A DNA stretch of 64,000 nucleotides from Tetrastigma voinierianum (lineage: Eukaryota > Streptophyta > Magnoliopsida > Vitales > Vitaceae), in NCBI GenBank assembly GCA_016808115.1, contig JAEQBH010004550.1:417710-481709 (forward strand). Direction: 5' to 3'. Below, piece after piece: positions 20,546-32,479 of the stretch (the first letter of the stretch is position 1; each line of letters opens with the position of its first letter). The translations under genes and the position numbers were made by a program. The notes under the pieces are model-generated. The model was given only the letters and a program-made list of their open reading frames with translations. It was not told where the DNA came from and made no database searches.

Positions 20546-23256
20546 TTTTAAAAAACATAACTCAAAACCGCCTCAGTTTTTTAGCACTTTAAAGGCTAAA
20601 AAAAGCACATTATATAAAGACCATCCATGGGTGAGATCATATTAATGAAGGCTCATTATATAAAGACCATCCTAGTTGGAACCGATTATATTGTCAACTC
20701 AAAAAGTTAAAATGCCTGCAAACCAAGTTTCAAATGGGAAAATGACAAAAAGGATAATTAAATTACAAACCTTAGATGCTACTACTGTTTGTTTGAAATG
20801 GAGAGAGATTATAATAACTATAAACTTAACAGAGGAGACGATACAATTACAAACATCCATCTTAACAACTTAACAAAAACCATAATGTACAGATTTTCAC
20901 ATGGCAGGAAAGAGAACATTATTTTAGGTCTTGTGACAGGAAGGAAGTGATTGCCATTCAAGAAACAGAATTTTCTCATCCATATTGTAGATGTCTGTCA
21001 ACAAAAAAATGATGCAAGGGTGGTGGTAGGCAAGTAAATATTTGATTTATTGAAGTTACATTTGATTTCAGCTCACCAAAACCAAAATGAGAGAGAAGCA
21101 AGCACCAACCTCCTTTCATACTCCAGCTTGAGTAACCATCCCATTCAGTAGTAATCCTGAAATGTAAACAACTGCCCCTTGCAAGAATAGACGTGATTTT
21201 GCAACACTATAAATAAAAAATACCTATTTCATCAATTTTTTTTTAGGGCAGAGTAATCTATAACTTTTATAACCTTTTTCTAGATAAACCTCATAGACTG
21301 CATAAATCTTCATCACAAAGATAAAATCACTGTGATCATCCGGAAATTTGTCATCCTTCTCAACATAGATCTACCAATCCTCCACAACATGATACACACA
21401 ATTTTAACTGGAATTTAGTGTTCAAGAAAGGATTTGAAATATCAAATAGATCTAAATTTCTATTTGAAATATCAATTTTAACTGGTGGTAACTATAATAT
21501 AGAATTATCAGCATTCCACTCCAGTTATTTGGATGATAATTATCCCATTAAGATGCTAACCACAAAGTGTGTACCAGGAATATGCAAACTTCCAGATGTT
21601 TTGCAACAAAGCTGCCTCTTCATAGCGTCTCAGGCTAACCAGATTTTTAACAACTGAAAACCGAATTCCACTGAAACAACCCCAGGAGGGAGGTTCCATG
21701 CACCAGTGCCCTTGAACATAACCAATTAAGAAATATGCAGAAAACTCAGGCTATTTTCCCGTAGTAAAAAAAAATTACAACATCATCATATAAACAAGTT
21801 CCGTTTCACTTGGGTGGATTTCAATCATCAATTTTGCATCCTGAGTCATTCATCTGTTCACAACCCAGTTGTGATCTCAGAACTGGCAACAACTGGAAGC
21901 ATCAAAACACCTTTTAAGTCCTTTTTGTTTGCCATGTTACAAGCATTTCCCCTAAGTGTATTACTAGAAAAATCACTTCATTCAGAATCAGAATCTGGAT
22001 CAGCATCCAGAATCTGGATCAACAGACAGCAAATCTCTAGTAACCTATGCATTTTCTTTAGTAGCTACTAACCCTGGAAGTACAAGGGAAAGAAAAACTA
22101 AGGAAAATGATTTCATGTTTGCTTACCATGGAAAATATAAAAGAAAATTAAATATAATCATATTCCTCAAAAATTTTACATATTTTTAAATTTCGTTCTC
22201 GTATAATAGAGATACAAACAAATATAAATGAGTTTGAATAAATATAGAATTAACTTATTAAGTTTAACCCTATTTTCTATTTTCCTTCAAATTTTCTTTT
22301 CATCTCCAATTTTCTCTATTTTCCTTTCTATTTTCTTTTCCTTAAAATTTTCCAGGTTCCAAATGGAGCCTTAAGGTTTTCTCCATTCTAGATGTATTTA
22401 TGAAACATGAGCAAGATCTATTTACTATTTATTCCATTCATCCACACCGAGATTATATTTATATTATTCTTTGTTCTCTATATCACATCTGAGAAATAAC
22501 TGATTGCTCATGCTAGATCTTTCATATTATCTCATAAATACAAACTACATAGCCTAAATGAGTTTTTCTTCAAGAGTTTTTAATGATCGTAGAGCTCAAG
22601 CTGGTGTGTCTTTCAATGGCTTGCGTCACAGGTGTATTAGGAGGGCACGAAGAATATTATCATGCAAGCATCTAAAAGGAGAGATCTTTGGCCAAGTCTC
22701 ACTGTTGCTCTCACCTCGGCCTTCCTCATCTTTCTTGCTGTTAGTGTGGCACTCCACTTCTCCATCTAGGGTGAGGTTTATTTATTTCTTTTAGCTAGCA
22801 TGGAAAGAAGATGGGGAAAGAATCTCACCATTGATTAGCTTATGCAAAGGTGTAGGACTGGTGATTATTTGTGTTATCACAATGGAATACAGAAAACTTC
22901 AAATTGTTATGATTACCCTCCGAAAAGCTTAAGACCCTGGACTAAATATGGGGGTCGAACACAAAAAGGGGAAAGAAGAGAAGCCAAAAGAGCTCGTAAG
23001 ACTGCAAGGTGGAAATCTGCCGTAGTTGAGGTTGCTTCACTGGGCAGGGAAATGACCCTTGAAATCTATATATTATATAGTCTTGCACAAAGCTTGGAAT
23101 GTTACAACCATTTGGCCTATGGTTGTTTGCTATATGATTCTGATATTTTCCACCATTTTCTCAGAAACCTAATGGATCTTCACCAAAGTTTCTTTCCTTT
23201 TCTTTGATGAAACTGACAACTATAGCATAATGACTTTTACTGATGCATGTCAATAG
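20546..23256. other. Non-repetitive stretch with no confirmed gene
   Basis: A 19-base word, cattatataaagaccatcc, is present twice (about 20609 and 20652). On the minus strand an open run ends in an acidic tail read as LDADPDSDSE followed by TGA near 21984, a possible last exon of an unknown gene. Frames at 22558-22794 and 22842-23207 show no family resemblance. No distal-histidine exon of a peroxidase (RLHFHDCFV-like) is found here. Confidence 0.5.
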
Positions 23257-23702
23257 GTGGCCACACAATGGGAAAGGCAAGATGTGTAAGCTTCAGGCAG
23301 AGAATCTATGACAAGAGCATAGAAGAAAACTTTGATCATTACAAGAGATACAACACATATAGAAGGATCTTACAGTCCATATGCCTAGAATCAGGGAGAG
23401 ACAATACATTGGGAGCACTTGATTTCAAGACTCCATCAAGATTTGATAATTTATACTTCCAAAATACTATTGAAGGAAAAAGTTTGCTGCACTCAGATAA
23501 TGTGTTGGTGAATGAAGATCTTGAAGGGGAGATAAGGGAACAGGTGTGGGCATATGCTTCTGATCAACAACTTTTCTTTGATTCACTTGTGAATTCAATA
23601 TTGAAGACAGAAATATCAATGTACTTACAGGAAGTGAAGGAGATATTGAAAATTGCAGGTTTGTGTATCCTTAGATGGGGAGTACTGAAATCTAACCAGT
23701 GA
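23257..23702 (+). pseudogene. Class III peroxidase, terminal exon only
   Basis: After a splice-acceptor-like tgtcaatag the frame opens with GGHTMGKARCVSFRQRIYDK, the proximal-histidine heme ligand segment of secreted plant peroxidases. It continues with LQSIC, GALDFKTPSRFDNLYFQN, KSLLHSDNVL and WAYASDQQLFFDSLVNS in family order and without a stop. The two cysteines in KARC and LQSIC, which pair in the family, are kept. The C-terminus diverges: where GEIRKNCRxVN is expected it reads QEVKEILKIAG and then runs to a stop at 23702, so the last conserved Cys is lost. Family members use H2O2 to oxidise cell-wall phenolics. Exons encoding the signal peptide and distal histidine are not found upstream, so this is probably an orphan gene fragment. 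Family call is sure; pseudogene status is likely. Confidence 0.88.
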
Positions 23703-24066
23703 ATACTAAAATTGTTGGCCCATTGATTGTAGGTTTCCCAAGAAGAAATTAATATATATTATTTAAATCTGCCCACTTGATTGGTTGGTGAGAAATTTAT
23801 TGTTGTAACATGTCTTTGTTGTTATGCTATCTATAAAAATATATAATTGTTCTGCATTTTAAGAAATATAATTCGCTGTCCTTGATACTGTCTATTTACT
23901 ATTGCTATTTAGGCATCTCCAAAAAGGCCGTTGTCCGCTTCAAGTCTAGTCTGAATCAATCAAACTTGATTCAACGTTTTTGGAAGGGCTAGACTGAGAT
24001 CTTCATTTTAGGCTCAAATAATGCTTTCAAATTTGTTTTTCTCAAGCCCTAATCCAGAAATCCCTG
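23703..24066. other. No recognisable feature downstream of the peroxidase exon
   Basis: AT-rich sequence; no polyadenylation context or frame stands out. Confidence 0.45.
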
Positions 24067-24372
24067 TTTTTTTTTTTTTTTTTTTTTTTTTTTTGTGAGA
24101 AGAAAACCCTCCTTTTCCTTTTCCAAACATGAACGATGCATTAAAATTCTTATGTGACCATGTCTTCGATTCCTGGACAATGAAATCCCCACTTTACACC
24201 CTATATATATATTCTTAACAGGTAAGTCAATGCCAAATACTTTAAATTCATGATCACTTCCTTTATCACTCCCCATCAGCCTCAGATTAAATATTGAAAT
24301 TAGCTTTACATCATGAATGCTCAAGAAATTAATTAAACAATAGTAAAGACAAACAAACTCAAGAGATCTCAT
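24067..24372 (-). other. Possible retrocopy ending in a 28-base poly(A) on the minus strand
   Basis: T28 at 24067-24094 is A28 at the end of a minus-strand segment. The frame over it is open but ends in a run of lysines and has no family resemblance. A processed transcript or SINE-like insertion is possible. I could not define flanking duplications. Confidence 0.35.
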
Positions 24373-25004
24373 TCAATATTGACAGCCTTTGTTTTCACAA
24401 ATAGACATTTAGGGATGTTTGCTAAATCTCTACTGGTTATAGTTCTAAACATTCCACATTGATCTTCAACAAACTTGGAACACAGTTCCAGAACTTACAA
24501 ATAGAAGTGCCATATATTATTAAGGCTACATTTGATTCAAAATTTCAGATTAATCCACTAAACACTGACCTGAAAGCAATTGGCCAGCAGTCACCTCGAT
24601 AATTTTCTTGCCATAAGCATCAAGCTGAGCTTAGAACTCCTAAAATGTCGTATGTTTCCTTTGCTTTTATCTGCCCATCGGATAAACTCACATTCAGTAA
24701 TCCTTATCGGAACCCGAAAGCTGTTTTCCACAAAACATATAGACATCAATAAAAGAAGTCATCAATATTATGGAATGGCTAAAGGAATGTGATAGCTGGA
24801 AAGCGAAAATGTAGCTTGATAGGAAAACTTAGACTATACAGGAAGTCTTTTCTCTCTAGAAAGAATAAAATCTTCCTTCCTACGTTCCCTGAGCTCTTAG
24901 GCTAGTTTGATTTCCAATGTGGATCTCTCTCTTATAAGAATTCTTTTTTATATGCTATAGGCTATCGTTTTAGTTGTTGGGCTGGTAAGTTTTTGTCTTA
25001 GCCC
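24373..25004. other. Stretch with a possible exon relic on the minus strand
   Basis: Minus-strand text at about 24575-24640 reads AQLDAYGKKIIEVTAGQLLS and then a GT that could be a splice donor. I do not recognise the protein. Nothing else stands out. Confidence 0.3.
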
Positions 25005-25975
25005 TCATTTGCATAGGCCTTGTGGTCTCCCTATGTATACTTTCTGTATACGAATGGGCAGGCTATAGACGGAACTCAAAACGGAATCAGAGGAACTTGA
25101 TCCTTCGGATACAGCAGAATTGGTCTGGTTTACATTTACCTTTGTCTGTGGAGTCTTGGATTTGAATTTGTATCCCGGAGGGTAACCATGTAGCTTATAG
25201 CATTTGTCCACTGTATGTCCCTGAATATTGTTGTGGGAGCATATTGGTCTGTCTTTCTTCAATTTTGCTTTCTAAACTGATGAAGTAGCAGCAATGGAAT
25301 TAAATTCATTAGCAAGCATGAGGTCAGAACTTGGGATTTCAGGAGTGATTGATCGTTGTCGTTCATCTTGCAAAACAAGGGAGAAGGCCTTACCAATTGG
25401 AGGTAATGGGTCCACAAAGAGAATCTGGCGCCACGAGTGTGAGCATATGACTCATTTAAACCCATACGAAACTGTATTACATATTCCCTTTGTTGAAATT
25501 CAAGCCAAACCCTAGTAGCTCCACAATGACAATTAGGTAAAGACTGGTAATCCTTTAATTCATCCCATAGAGTTTTGAAACGAGTGTAACACGTAGTCAC
25601 ATCCAACGAACTTTTGATCCAACCAGAAATTGTTTCTTGATCTGAAAATCTGCGGGCCATTGCTTTGATGAAATCGGATTGTGAAGATCATTCCAGATCT
25701 CAGCAGCACTCTCAATATAAATCAAGCTATCAGCTATTTCCTTCACCAGAGAGTTGAGAATCCAAGATATGACCATGCCGATTTTGTTCTTTGTCGTGAG
25801 AGCCACACGCATAGCACGATTCCAGGTGTTGAAATTGGGTCCCATCGATGGATGAGAAACAAGGATGAGTCCTGGGTGATCTCCATTCTAGAGAAAATAG
25901 GGACTGGAAGAATCCTCACGACATTTGAGTTGCCGACGGTCGAACAGCTCGAGTTGTTGCTTTGTGCCATTAGAT
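25005..25975 (-). pseudogene. gag: copia gag, minus strand
   Basis: The minus strand reads in order: MAQSNNSSC start at about 25970, DHPGLILVSHPSMGPNFNTW, NRAMRVALTTKNKIGMVISW, SLVKEIADSLIYIESAAEIW, SSLDVTTCYTRFKTLWDELK, VIQFRMGLNESYAHTRG and finally ICSHNNIQGHTVDKCYKLHG then YPPGYK. This is the plant copia gag (UBN2-like region plus zinc knuckle) seen in Arabidopsis and other eudicots. At least two frameshifts separate the parts. The knuckle should be CxxCxxxGHxxxxC, but its second Cys is Asn. The PBS and probable LTR lie just upstream in element orientation. No pol follows below 25005, so the copy is truncated. Confidence 0.9.
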
Positions 25976-26001
25976 AAAAAACTAGAGAGAATGGAGCGGA
26001 A

Positions 26002-26019
26002 GAAATCGCTCTGATACCA
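26002..26019 (-). promoter_or_regulatory. Primer binding site of the minus-strand copia element
   Basis: Minus strand TGGTATCAGAGCGATTTC is an exact match to the initiator-tRNA-Met type PBS core TGGTATCAGAGC, 27-45 bases upstream of the gag ATG. Confidence 0.88.
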
Positions 26020-26203
26020 TATCAAAACAGAGAGAAAAATGGAAAAATGGTTTTCATACCATATCAGCAACAGAAGAAGAAAGGAAAATCGTTCTCCATT
26101 ATTCTGAAAGTAGGGATAACTTGGACTACAAGAGAAAGAAGAAAAAATACTATATATGATATTTCCACACTTAACTAATTCCATCGCCCTGCCAACCAAC
26201 AAA
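26020..26203 (-). repeat. Probable 5' LTR of the minus-strand copia element
   Basis: In element orientation it would start TGTTGGTTGGCAGG at 26203, carry a TATA-like atatatagtat, and end next to the PBS. A length of 184 bases is short but possible for copia. A repeated word, accatatca, occurs near both 26015 and 26060. Confidence 0.5.
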
Positions 26204-26929
26204 ATACAACTTATTTAGATGCTTAGTTTTGATAGTGTCCTCATCTTTTAATCATAATTTAGAAGCACATATATCTTTCTGTTTTATAATATCTAATGAG
26301 AACCATTGTTTATTTTAATTATATTTTTACCTATTTTTTATATTTAATAGTAATGTTTTTCATGGTATCATTATTTTCTTGTTCTAATGATTACAAATTT
26401 TTTACCATTTTATTTTATAATAAAGTTGAAGTTATAAATATACAGAAAATGTAGCTTTTTCCTTTCTCAATGGTAAAATGATAAGTAATATCAAAGGTTG
26501 AATAAAATAAATATTACCCTTAAATCCCTCATGTTCACCTTCTAATAAATGAAATTGAATATAGGTGCATACAATGCTAGAATATATATATTTTTAAATA
26601 ATTGTGTAATCAAACTACGTGCACATGTCCACCTTCCAATGAACTAAATTGAAAATGGTGCATATGTCAAAAATAAGTATAGTTCAAGTTTGCCATCTAC
26701 ATGGAACCTTCATATAAATTAAATTCAAATGGGTGCATTTTCCAAAAATAATTTTTGACATATATAGAAAATGTTCTTTGTATGTCCTATATAAATGAAT
26801 GAAAATTATATGCTATTGAGAGAGTAAATGAATGAAAATTCTTTGTCTATAAGATTATAAATGTAAGCTCGTCCGCTCAATCATGATTATATGAAAAATA
26901 AAATAAAATAAAATCGCAAGTTTGGCTAC
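26204..26929. other. AT-rich stretch without recognisable genes
   Basis: Only AT-rich sequence and a short (AAATA)n run near 26890-26912 are visible. Confidence 0.5.
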
Positions 26930-27403
26930 GCTAAAAATATATTATTAAAGCACCTAAAGCTTTACTCGAGATAATATGAATTCAAGAACAAAAATAAAAA
27001 CAACTCATAAAGATGAGAATGTTTTAACATAGTTTGACCAACCATATATGCCTACATTTACGGATGAGAGATAATATTTCCACTATACGATAAAAAATAT
27101 TACAGAGGTAGAATAACATAAAATTGGGTTATCGAAACATCTCATGTTTCCATTCCTTATATCCATACTTGAACCATGAAATCCCCCACCCCACCAGGTA
27201 TCCTTGTTCTTCCTCACTTCTCTAGACATCCCGTATAGTTTTTACAAGTTCATCTCTCTCTCATAACTTTTTCCATCATGACCCAGAATATTCTATAAGG
27301 AAACCTAATATTACAATAATATAATGACCTATGAATTATCCTATAAAATATTCTTTATAAATAGGAATTAATACTAATTAGGAATTTGAGACATATTCCA
27401 ACA
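26930..27403 (-). repeat. copia LTR, minus strand
   Basis: Minus strand starts TGTTGGAATATGTCTC at 27403, immediately after AAGGTGGAGAT (27404-27414), the usual copia polypurine tract. The far part (27030-27115) has the cctacatttacgg and aaaaatattacag phrases common in copia LTR ends. The distal edge is approximate. The 27415-27648 stretch would be element interior, but no pol is readable. Confidence 0.65.
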
Positions 27404-27648
27404 ATCTCCACCTTGGATCAAATTTCATCATTAACTCCACCTTGAACTGAAATTCCTTTTGTCTTAATCTTGTGTACTTTGTAATATTTTGTTATTCTAA
27501 AGGTCTTCAATTTGAAGGTCTAACAATCCTCCCATAGAACAAAGAGCCACCAAGCCTTCTCTTAAACAATTGTCCATTCATCCACTCTCTAACCCTCAGG
27601 ATTTTCTCTTTTGCATTCTGATAGACGCCTTACATAAAACACCACTGT

Positions 27649-29299
27649 TCGGTTGTTTTTGTTTATATAAAAGTTTTGTTTAAAGTAACCTAATCCGCAA
27701 GTGCATGGATCACAAGTAATATAAAGACTTTCAAATTAAAAACCTAGTAGGTTGAACCCATAGGGAAGAGATGGTTTAAGTGGGGATTAAGTACCTCGCT
27801 ACTCGAGTTTTACTATGTGTTTAATTAAACTAGTTGGAGATTGGATTGTTAACTAAAAATGAAACTAAGTTAAACTAAAATCTACTCTAAAAGATTAGCA
27901 AAATAATCAAGTTGTTGTAAGAAAACTTTTAAGGAATAACACTAGGACTCGGGTTATTTCCATTAGTGCATTTATAAATTTTTATATTCATTAAGTGCTA
28001 ATTAAGGAAGATACTCTTATGTTTACCTAAAGAACTCGTATGAGGCTCTCTCTTTCGGAAGTCTCACCTCACTTCTCACGTCTACTTTCTATTCTCCTTC
28101 GGGTCCATCTAGGTCAAACAATGTGTTACTTGTTCTATACCTGGGAATTTCCATTGGTCACCTCTCCTCCATGCACTAAATTTCCGAGTTATGTCTCGGG
28201 ACGATCACCTTCTGGCCCATACGATCATCCCATAAGGTTAATGATGTTCCTCCTATCAAAATCCATCTAGTACTAGGCTTTCCCTAATTTCCTAGATTTT
28301 TAATGGAAGTGAGTCGATTTATCAATTACACAATATTGGGGTGGGATGAAAATCGAATCCCAAGGGCATACTTCCAATTGTCACGTTGGAAACCCTTGAG
28401 TCAGTCTCAATTTCACTACCTAGTATGTAACAATTGAATAAAACTCTGAGAATCTATAAACCAAATCATAAACCTCACGACAAGATCACATTCACAAAAA
28501 CATTCAATATAATACATAAGCCAAACACCAATGTCCACAGTTAGCCCTAGAGGAGGATCTAGTCACTCATAGCAGCCTCAAAACCTAACAAAATCATGTT
28601 TATAGAAAACATAAAGATAAAAGATTAAGAGAAAGAGAAGGGTTCAGTGATACAAAACAAATATGAAATAGAAGTTCTCTAAAACCCGGCTCCACCACTA
28701 TAAGAAGTCCTTTAGCACATAGTTGGATCTTACAACTTAGCTCCAAAACCAAGCTAAAATATCTAAGAAAATTTACAAACCCTAGAAAATGAGAGCTTAA
28801 AGAGAAACCCAGAAATGAAAAATAAAAGCCTCCCAATCTCTCTCCAAGATGTCTTTTCAAGTCTTACAAGCCAGTATTTATAAGATATGGAAATGGCCAA
28901 AATGCTAGGTTGAGAATAGGGGCATTTTTTTTCTCAACTTCCACCTCCTTCGCCTCGACGAATACATATGTCCACAATCAAGATAATCTTCCTTCTCCTC
29001 TATTAAGGTATGCTTCCACCTCAAATAAGGTCCGTCCGCCTGCCGGTTTGCTCTGCCTTAGCGAACCCGAGAGGCTTGATATCTTCAGTCTTTAGCTTCA
29101 CCTTGGCGAAGGAGCACCTCTCGTGTAGGTTTTGGCTCAGCTTCTTTACTCTCTTTTGCTTGCTTTGCTTGTTGCCCTCGCAAAACTCACATAGATGAGG
29201 GGTTAGTGTATGCGCATAAGGGTGTGAATCTAGCATTTAGGTTACATAAACACCTGAGACACATGCTATAAATGCTAATACGATTCACCCCTATCAAAC
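27649..29299 (-). repeat. 3' LTR of Athila-type element D
   Basis: In element orientation the LTR starts TGATAGGGGTGAATC at 29299, after AAGTTTAGGGGGTGTT, and ends CAACCGAACA at 27649 (1651 bases). It carries a TATA-like box (plus-strand gtatttataagata near 28874) and the phrase gcaagtgcatggatc near its end, which is common in Athila-like LTRs. Confidence 0.75.
28874..29111 (-). promoter_or_regulatory. LTR promoter region of element D with TTCGCC/GGCGAA palindromes
   Basis: Copies are TTCGCCTCGACGAA at 28949-28962, a half copy at 29055-29064, and CTTCACCTTGGCGAAG at 29096-29111 (7-bp arms, one mismatch). They lie upstream, in element orientation, of the TATA-like box at about 28874-28887. 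The same words recur upstream of the internal ORF (32321-32479). Confidence 0.7.
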
Positions 29300-31129
29300 A
29301 CCCCCTAAACTTAACGTTTTGCTTGTCCTCAAGTAAAGACAAAACGCATTTTCCAAATTTATTTGAAAAAAAATCTGAGTCCGTAGAGATATGTACTTTG
29401 CAATATTTTGCCTTAGGAATTATGCATTCCAACACATGAATAATGTTTCAAGACAGTGTTCTTCAAAGCAAACAAGTTGGCCACAAGCTAGTTGCACCTA
29501 GATCAAGGTTCTAGCATGAGTGTGTGCAGTCTCACCTTTACTGATCGAAATGCAGTCTAAATGAAATTAGGGGAATGCATGAGGTGAAAGATCTCTCACT
29601 CATATAGAGTTTCCATAGATACAGAGTGATCGAGACTTCATAAGCTTGCTTCGCATCCCATTCTCCACTAATGTAGGCTCTTATAAGGCCTGGGATCGGG
29701 GCCAGGTCTTTTAAGCTTGTGTAATGTGTGGCTAGGGTGAGAGGGTAGTTAAATAAGTCATTTAGGTTTAGATTTTACCCAAAACACTCCAGCACTTCCT
29801 TATTCTATTCTTATGCTTCATCCTCCAAAATTTAGCCATGTCTTCAATTGACTCTTTCACTCAACCCAATTAGCATTAGTGTGTTTTTCATACCATTTCA
29901 CCCTTAAACTTGTTTGTTTCTATCTTTCTTCAAGATTGCCAAGACTTTACTTTTTCTCGAACATCAAGGTATAGAGCAATGCACATTCAACCTCTTTGAA
30001 GCTTTCTACCTACCCCATGTACGAAGCTTTTGTGTCAATAACTCCCGGATCACTACCAGTATTAGGCTAAAAAACACCCCTACGGACTAACTAGCTCAAG
30101 GTAGGAAGGCTACGAGGTTAAATTTGCTCCCCCATGAGTTCTTTTCTTCTTTTCTCTTTTCAAGACCCCTTTCTTGACATTTTGTACTTATCAAAACCGC
30201 TTCATCCCAACTTCCCACCAAATCCATGTCTTCTTGATTCGCTTTCATTAACGACATGTTATGGGTAAAATATGGGTTCTTGATCGATGGGTAAAACAAC
30301 GGGATATGGGTGTTCATTCTTGGTTGTCAAGATAGAACATGGTTGTTACGACTCAACTGGGTGACTATGGTTTAATATATAACCGGGTAGGCTAAAAAGG
30401 CTCAACCAATTCCAAGAATGGCCTAAATAATTTCCCAAAAGATGTGATGCCTAGGATTTCACCTCAAATGATACTTGAACAAGTTCTAAAGTCTCGTGAA
30501 ATCTTAGACATCATGATTTCCCTCTAATTTTTCTCTAGACCAAGCATAATTGGACAACAAGGGTATGTGAGACTTGTGCTTGATTTAGTGCAAACCCATA
30601 GCTAAGTGGCTATATGGTCATCCTATTTGACTTTAGCTCAACGGTCTCACATTGTTCATGTAAATAATAAATACAATTTGATATCATCGGTTTTAGGTAT
30701 TTCTAACAACGAACCCACAAACAAAAAAATAAACCATTTTAAATCTTTACAAAAAAAAATGTTTCAAAAAAATGCTATCCACTATGATATTAGGATGATT
30801 TACTAACAAAATGCATATAAGAGCTACTATGACTAAAGATTGATAAAAAAAATACAACCCAATGCCATACCAAAATAGCATAAAGAAAGATCCAAATAGC
30901 CACGTATCCCAAAATATCCAAAACAAGATAAAAGTAAAGCGTACAAACCAAAATAAGTGAAACGTTCCATGTATCCGAGTACAAAAAAAGCATATAAACT
31001 AAAATGCTAAAAGTACTAGGAAAACACCCTTGAACTAAAAACTAGCACCGCCCTTTCATTGAAAATAAAATGTAGGTGCGTAAACCTCAAAATGTCTGCC
31101 TCATAGAAATCAGTAATCTACCGGATCCA
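29300..31129 (-). other. Long 3' non-coding region of element D
   Basis: It follows the post-integrase ORF and precedes the LTR. No frame is convincing. Such a region is usual in Athila elements; it starts next to the purine tract at about 29300-29315. Confidence 0.6.
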
Positions 31130-32195
31130 TTAGCTACTCGGAAGTACCGAGGCCACGCAGGAGCCGGAATGGAGACAGTGGGCTAGCGTGGTACCGCTGA
31201 TGAGGATGTAGGTCCGCGGGTAGAACGCGATCATGTCGATGCAGATAGGTCGCGGTTGCGCCCGCATGATCGACCCATCCGATGTCGCCAGCGCCATCTG
31301 TGAACTACGAGTCTCACTGCATCCAGATTTGCCGACATGGACCTCATGGTGCCTCATTAGCCTCTTGTCGCCTCTAAGCTCTTCTTTGCTGCGCCTTTGT
31401 CTTCCATGCGTCATCCGTGATCTCCATGCTTAGTCTTCAAGAGGGTAATCGAAGTCCTGTGGCGGACTTCTCCTTTGATTACGATTGGACCTCAATGAAC
31501 CTAAGATAATCTGCACCGTGAGGGGTGTATAAGGGACTGGCACTTCCTAAGTGGACTCAATTATCCCTTCTCAATAACATTGTCAATGTCAAATTTATGC
31601 CTTATATGATTGTAGACAAAGACTGCTTTTATCCTTGCAGATAAGGATGATGAAGGCCGGGGCTTCAAAGTAGCGAGATGAAGTTGTACCAAACCTTTAG
31701 GATCATCTTTAGGGCTTTCATATGAAATATAGTGACCTCGGAAGTGGAGGGACGGTGTTTCCATACACCCTTACCCCTTGAGAGGGACCTCATGATCATC
31801 TGATAATTGGTGTCCTGAAATAGTGCTCTATAGCCTCGCTATCACTCCGTCCACCGTGTCAGACACTCTGCACTGCAAAGGGTAGCGAAGCTACACACTT
31901 AAGTTCTACCATATGCTATGGAGCCAACCCGAAATCGAGGTTAGAGGAAACTCCCCGACAATCGGAGCTATCCTGTGCCAGGCGCATAAAATGTGGGGCC
32001 CAGCCCTTTTCCGGATCATGTATGCTTGAATAGACGTGCTTCGAGTCCAGATACCAAGCTTTGTGGACGAACGCTCGCTGTAAAGGACTCGTGCAGCTTT
32101 TCGCTCCGCAGGATAAACACCTGGGATTGTCTGAGGTGCTGGAGCTCGAGCTCGGCTCTTCCTCTTCTCTCTGGAACAATTTTCTTCGAAGCCAT
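31130..32195 (-). pseudogene. Post-integrase (env-like) ORF of element D, degraded
   Basis: The minus-strand ATG at 32195 opens MASKKIVPERRGRAELE, then FILRSEKLHESFTASVRPQS, SLVSGLEARL, and later SLSARIKAVFVYNHIRHKFD and IDNVIEKG. This is the extra ORF of plant Athila-type elements, often annotated as a 'putative plant transposon protein' and sometimes called env-like by position. Its function is not known. Stops and shifts break it into four or more pieces. Confidence 0.7.
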
Positions 32196-32320
32196 GGAGG
32201 AAGAGAGATGGAAAAACTGACTTGAAGAACTGAGTTCTTGGAGAGGGAAAGCTGGGAAATAACTGTGAAATGAAAAAAATAAGGTTCGTTTGGCTTTAAA
32301 GTGCCCTAACATTGGGCCTC

Positions 32321-32479
32321 TTCGCCTTGGCGAACCCGAGAAGGTGAAAAACTGGGATTCATGTTCGCCTCGGCGAAGGTTTTCCTTCACCTTGGCAAAG
32401 GCTTCTTCCCACCTCGGCAAACCCGAGGGCTTACTAAACTTACTCAGTGTTCACTGGGCAGTAGCTTTGCCTCGGCAAA
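32321..32479 (-). promoter_or_regulatory. Palindrome cluster upstream of the element D internal ORF
   Basis: Perfect 6-bp-arm palindromes TTCGCCTTGGCGAA (32321-32334), TTCGCCTCGGCGAA (32364-32377) and TTTGCCTCGGCAAA (32466-32479), plus imperfect copies at 32384-32401 and 32411-32425, sit 125-285 bases upstream of the ORF ATG. They match the words in this element's own LTR. Confidence 0.75.

Noticed and set aside
22558..23207. Frames upstream of the peroxidase exon as its missing exons
   Set aside because: No signal peptide, distal His, or other peroxidase block is present in any frame.
24049..24372. 107-codon frame ending in poly-Lys
   Set aside because: The lysines are the poly(A) run; the rest has no protein resemblance.
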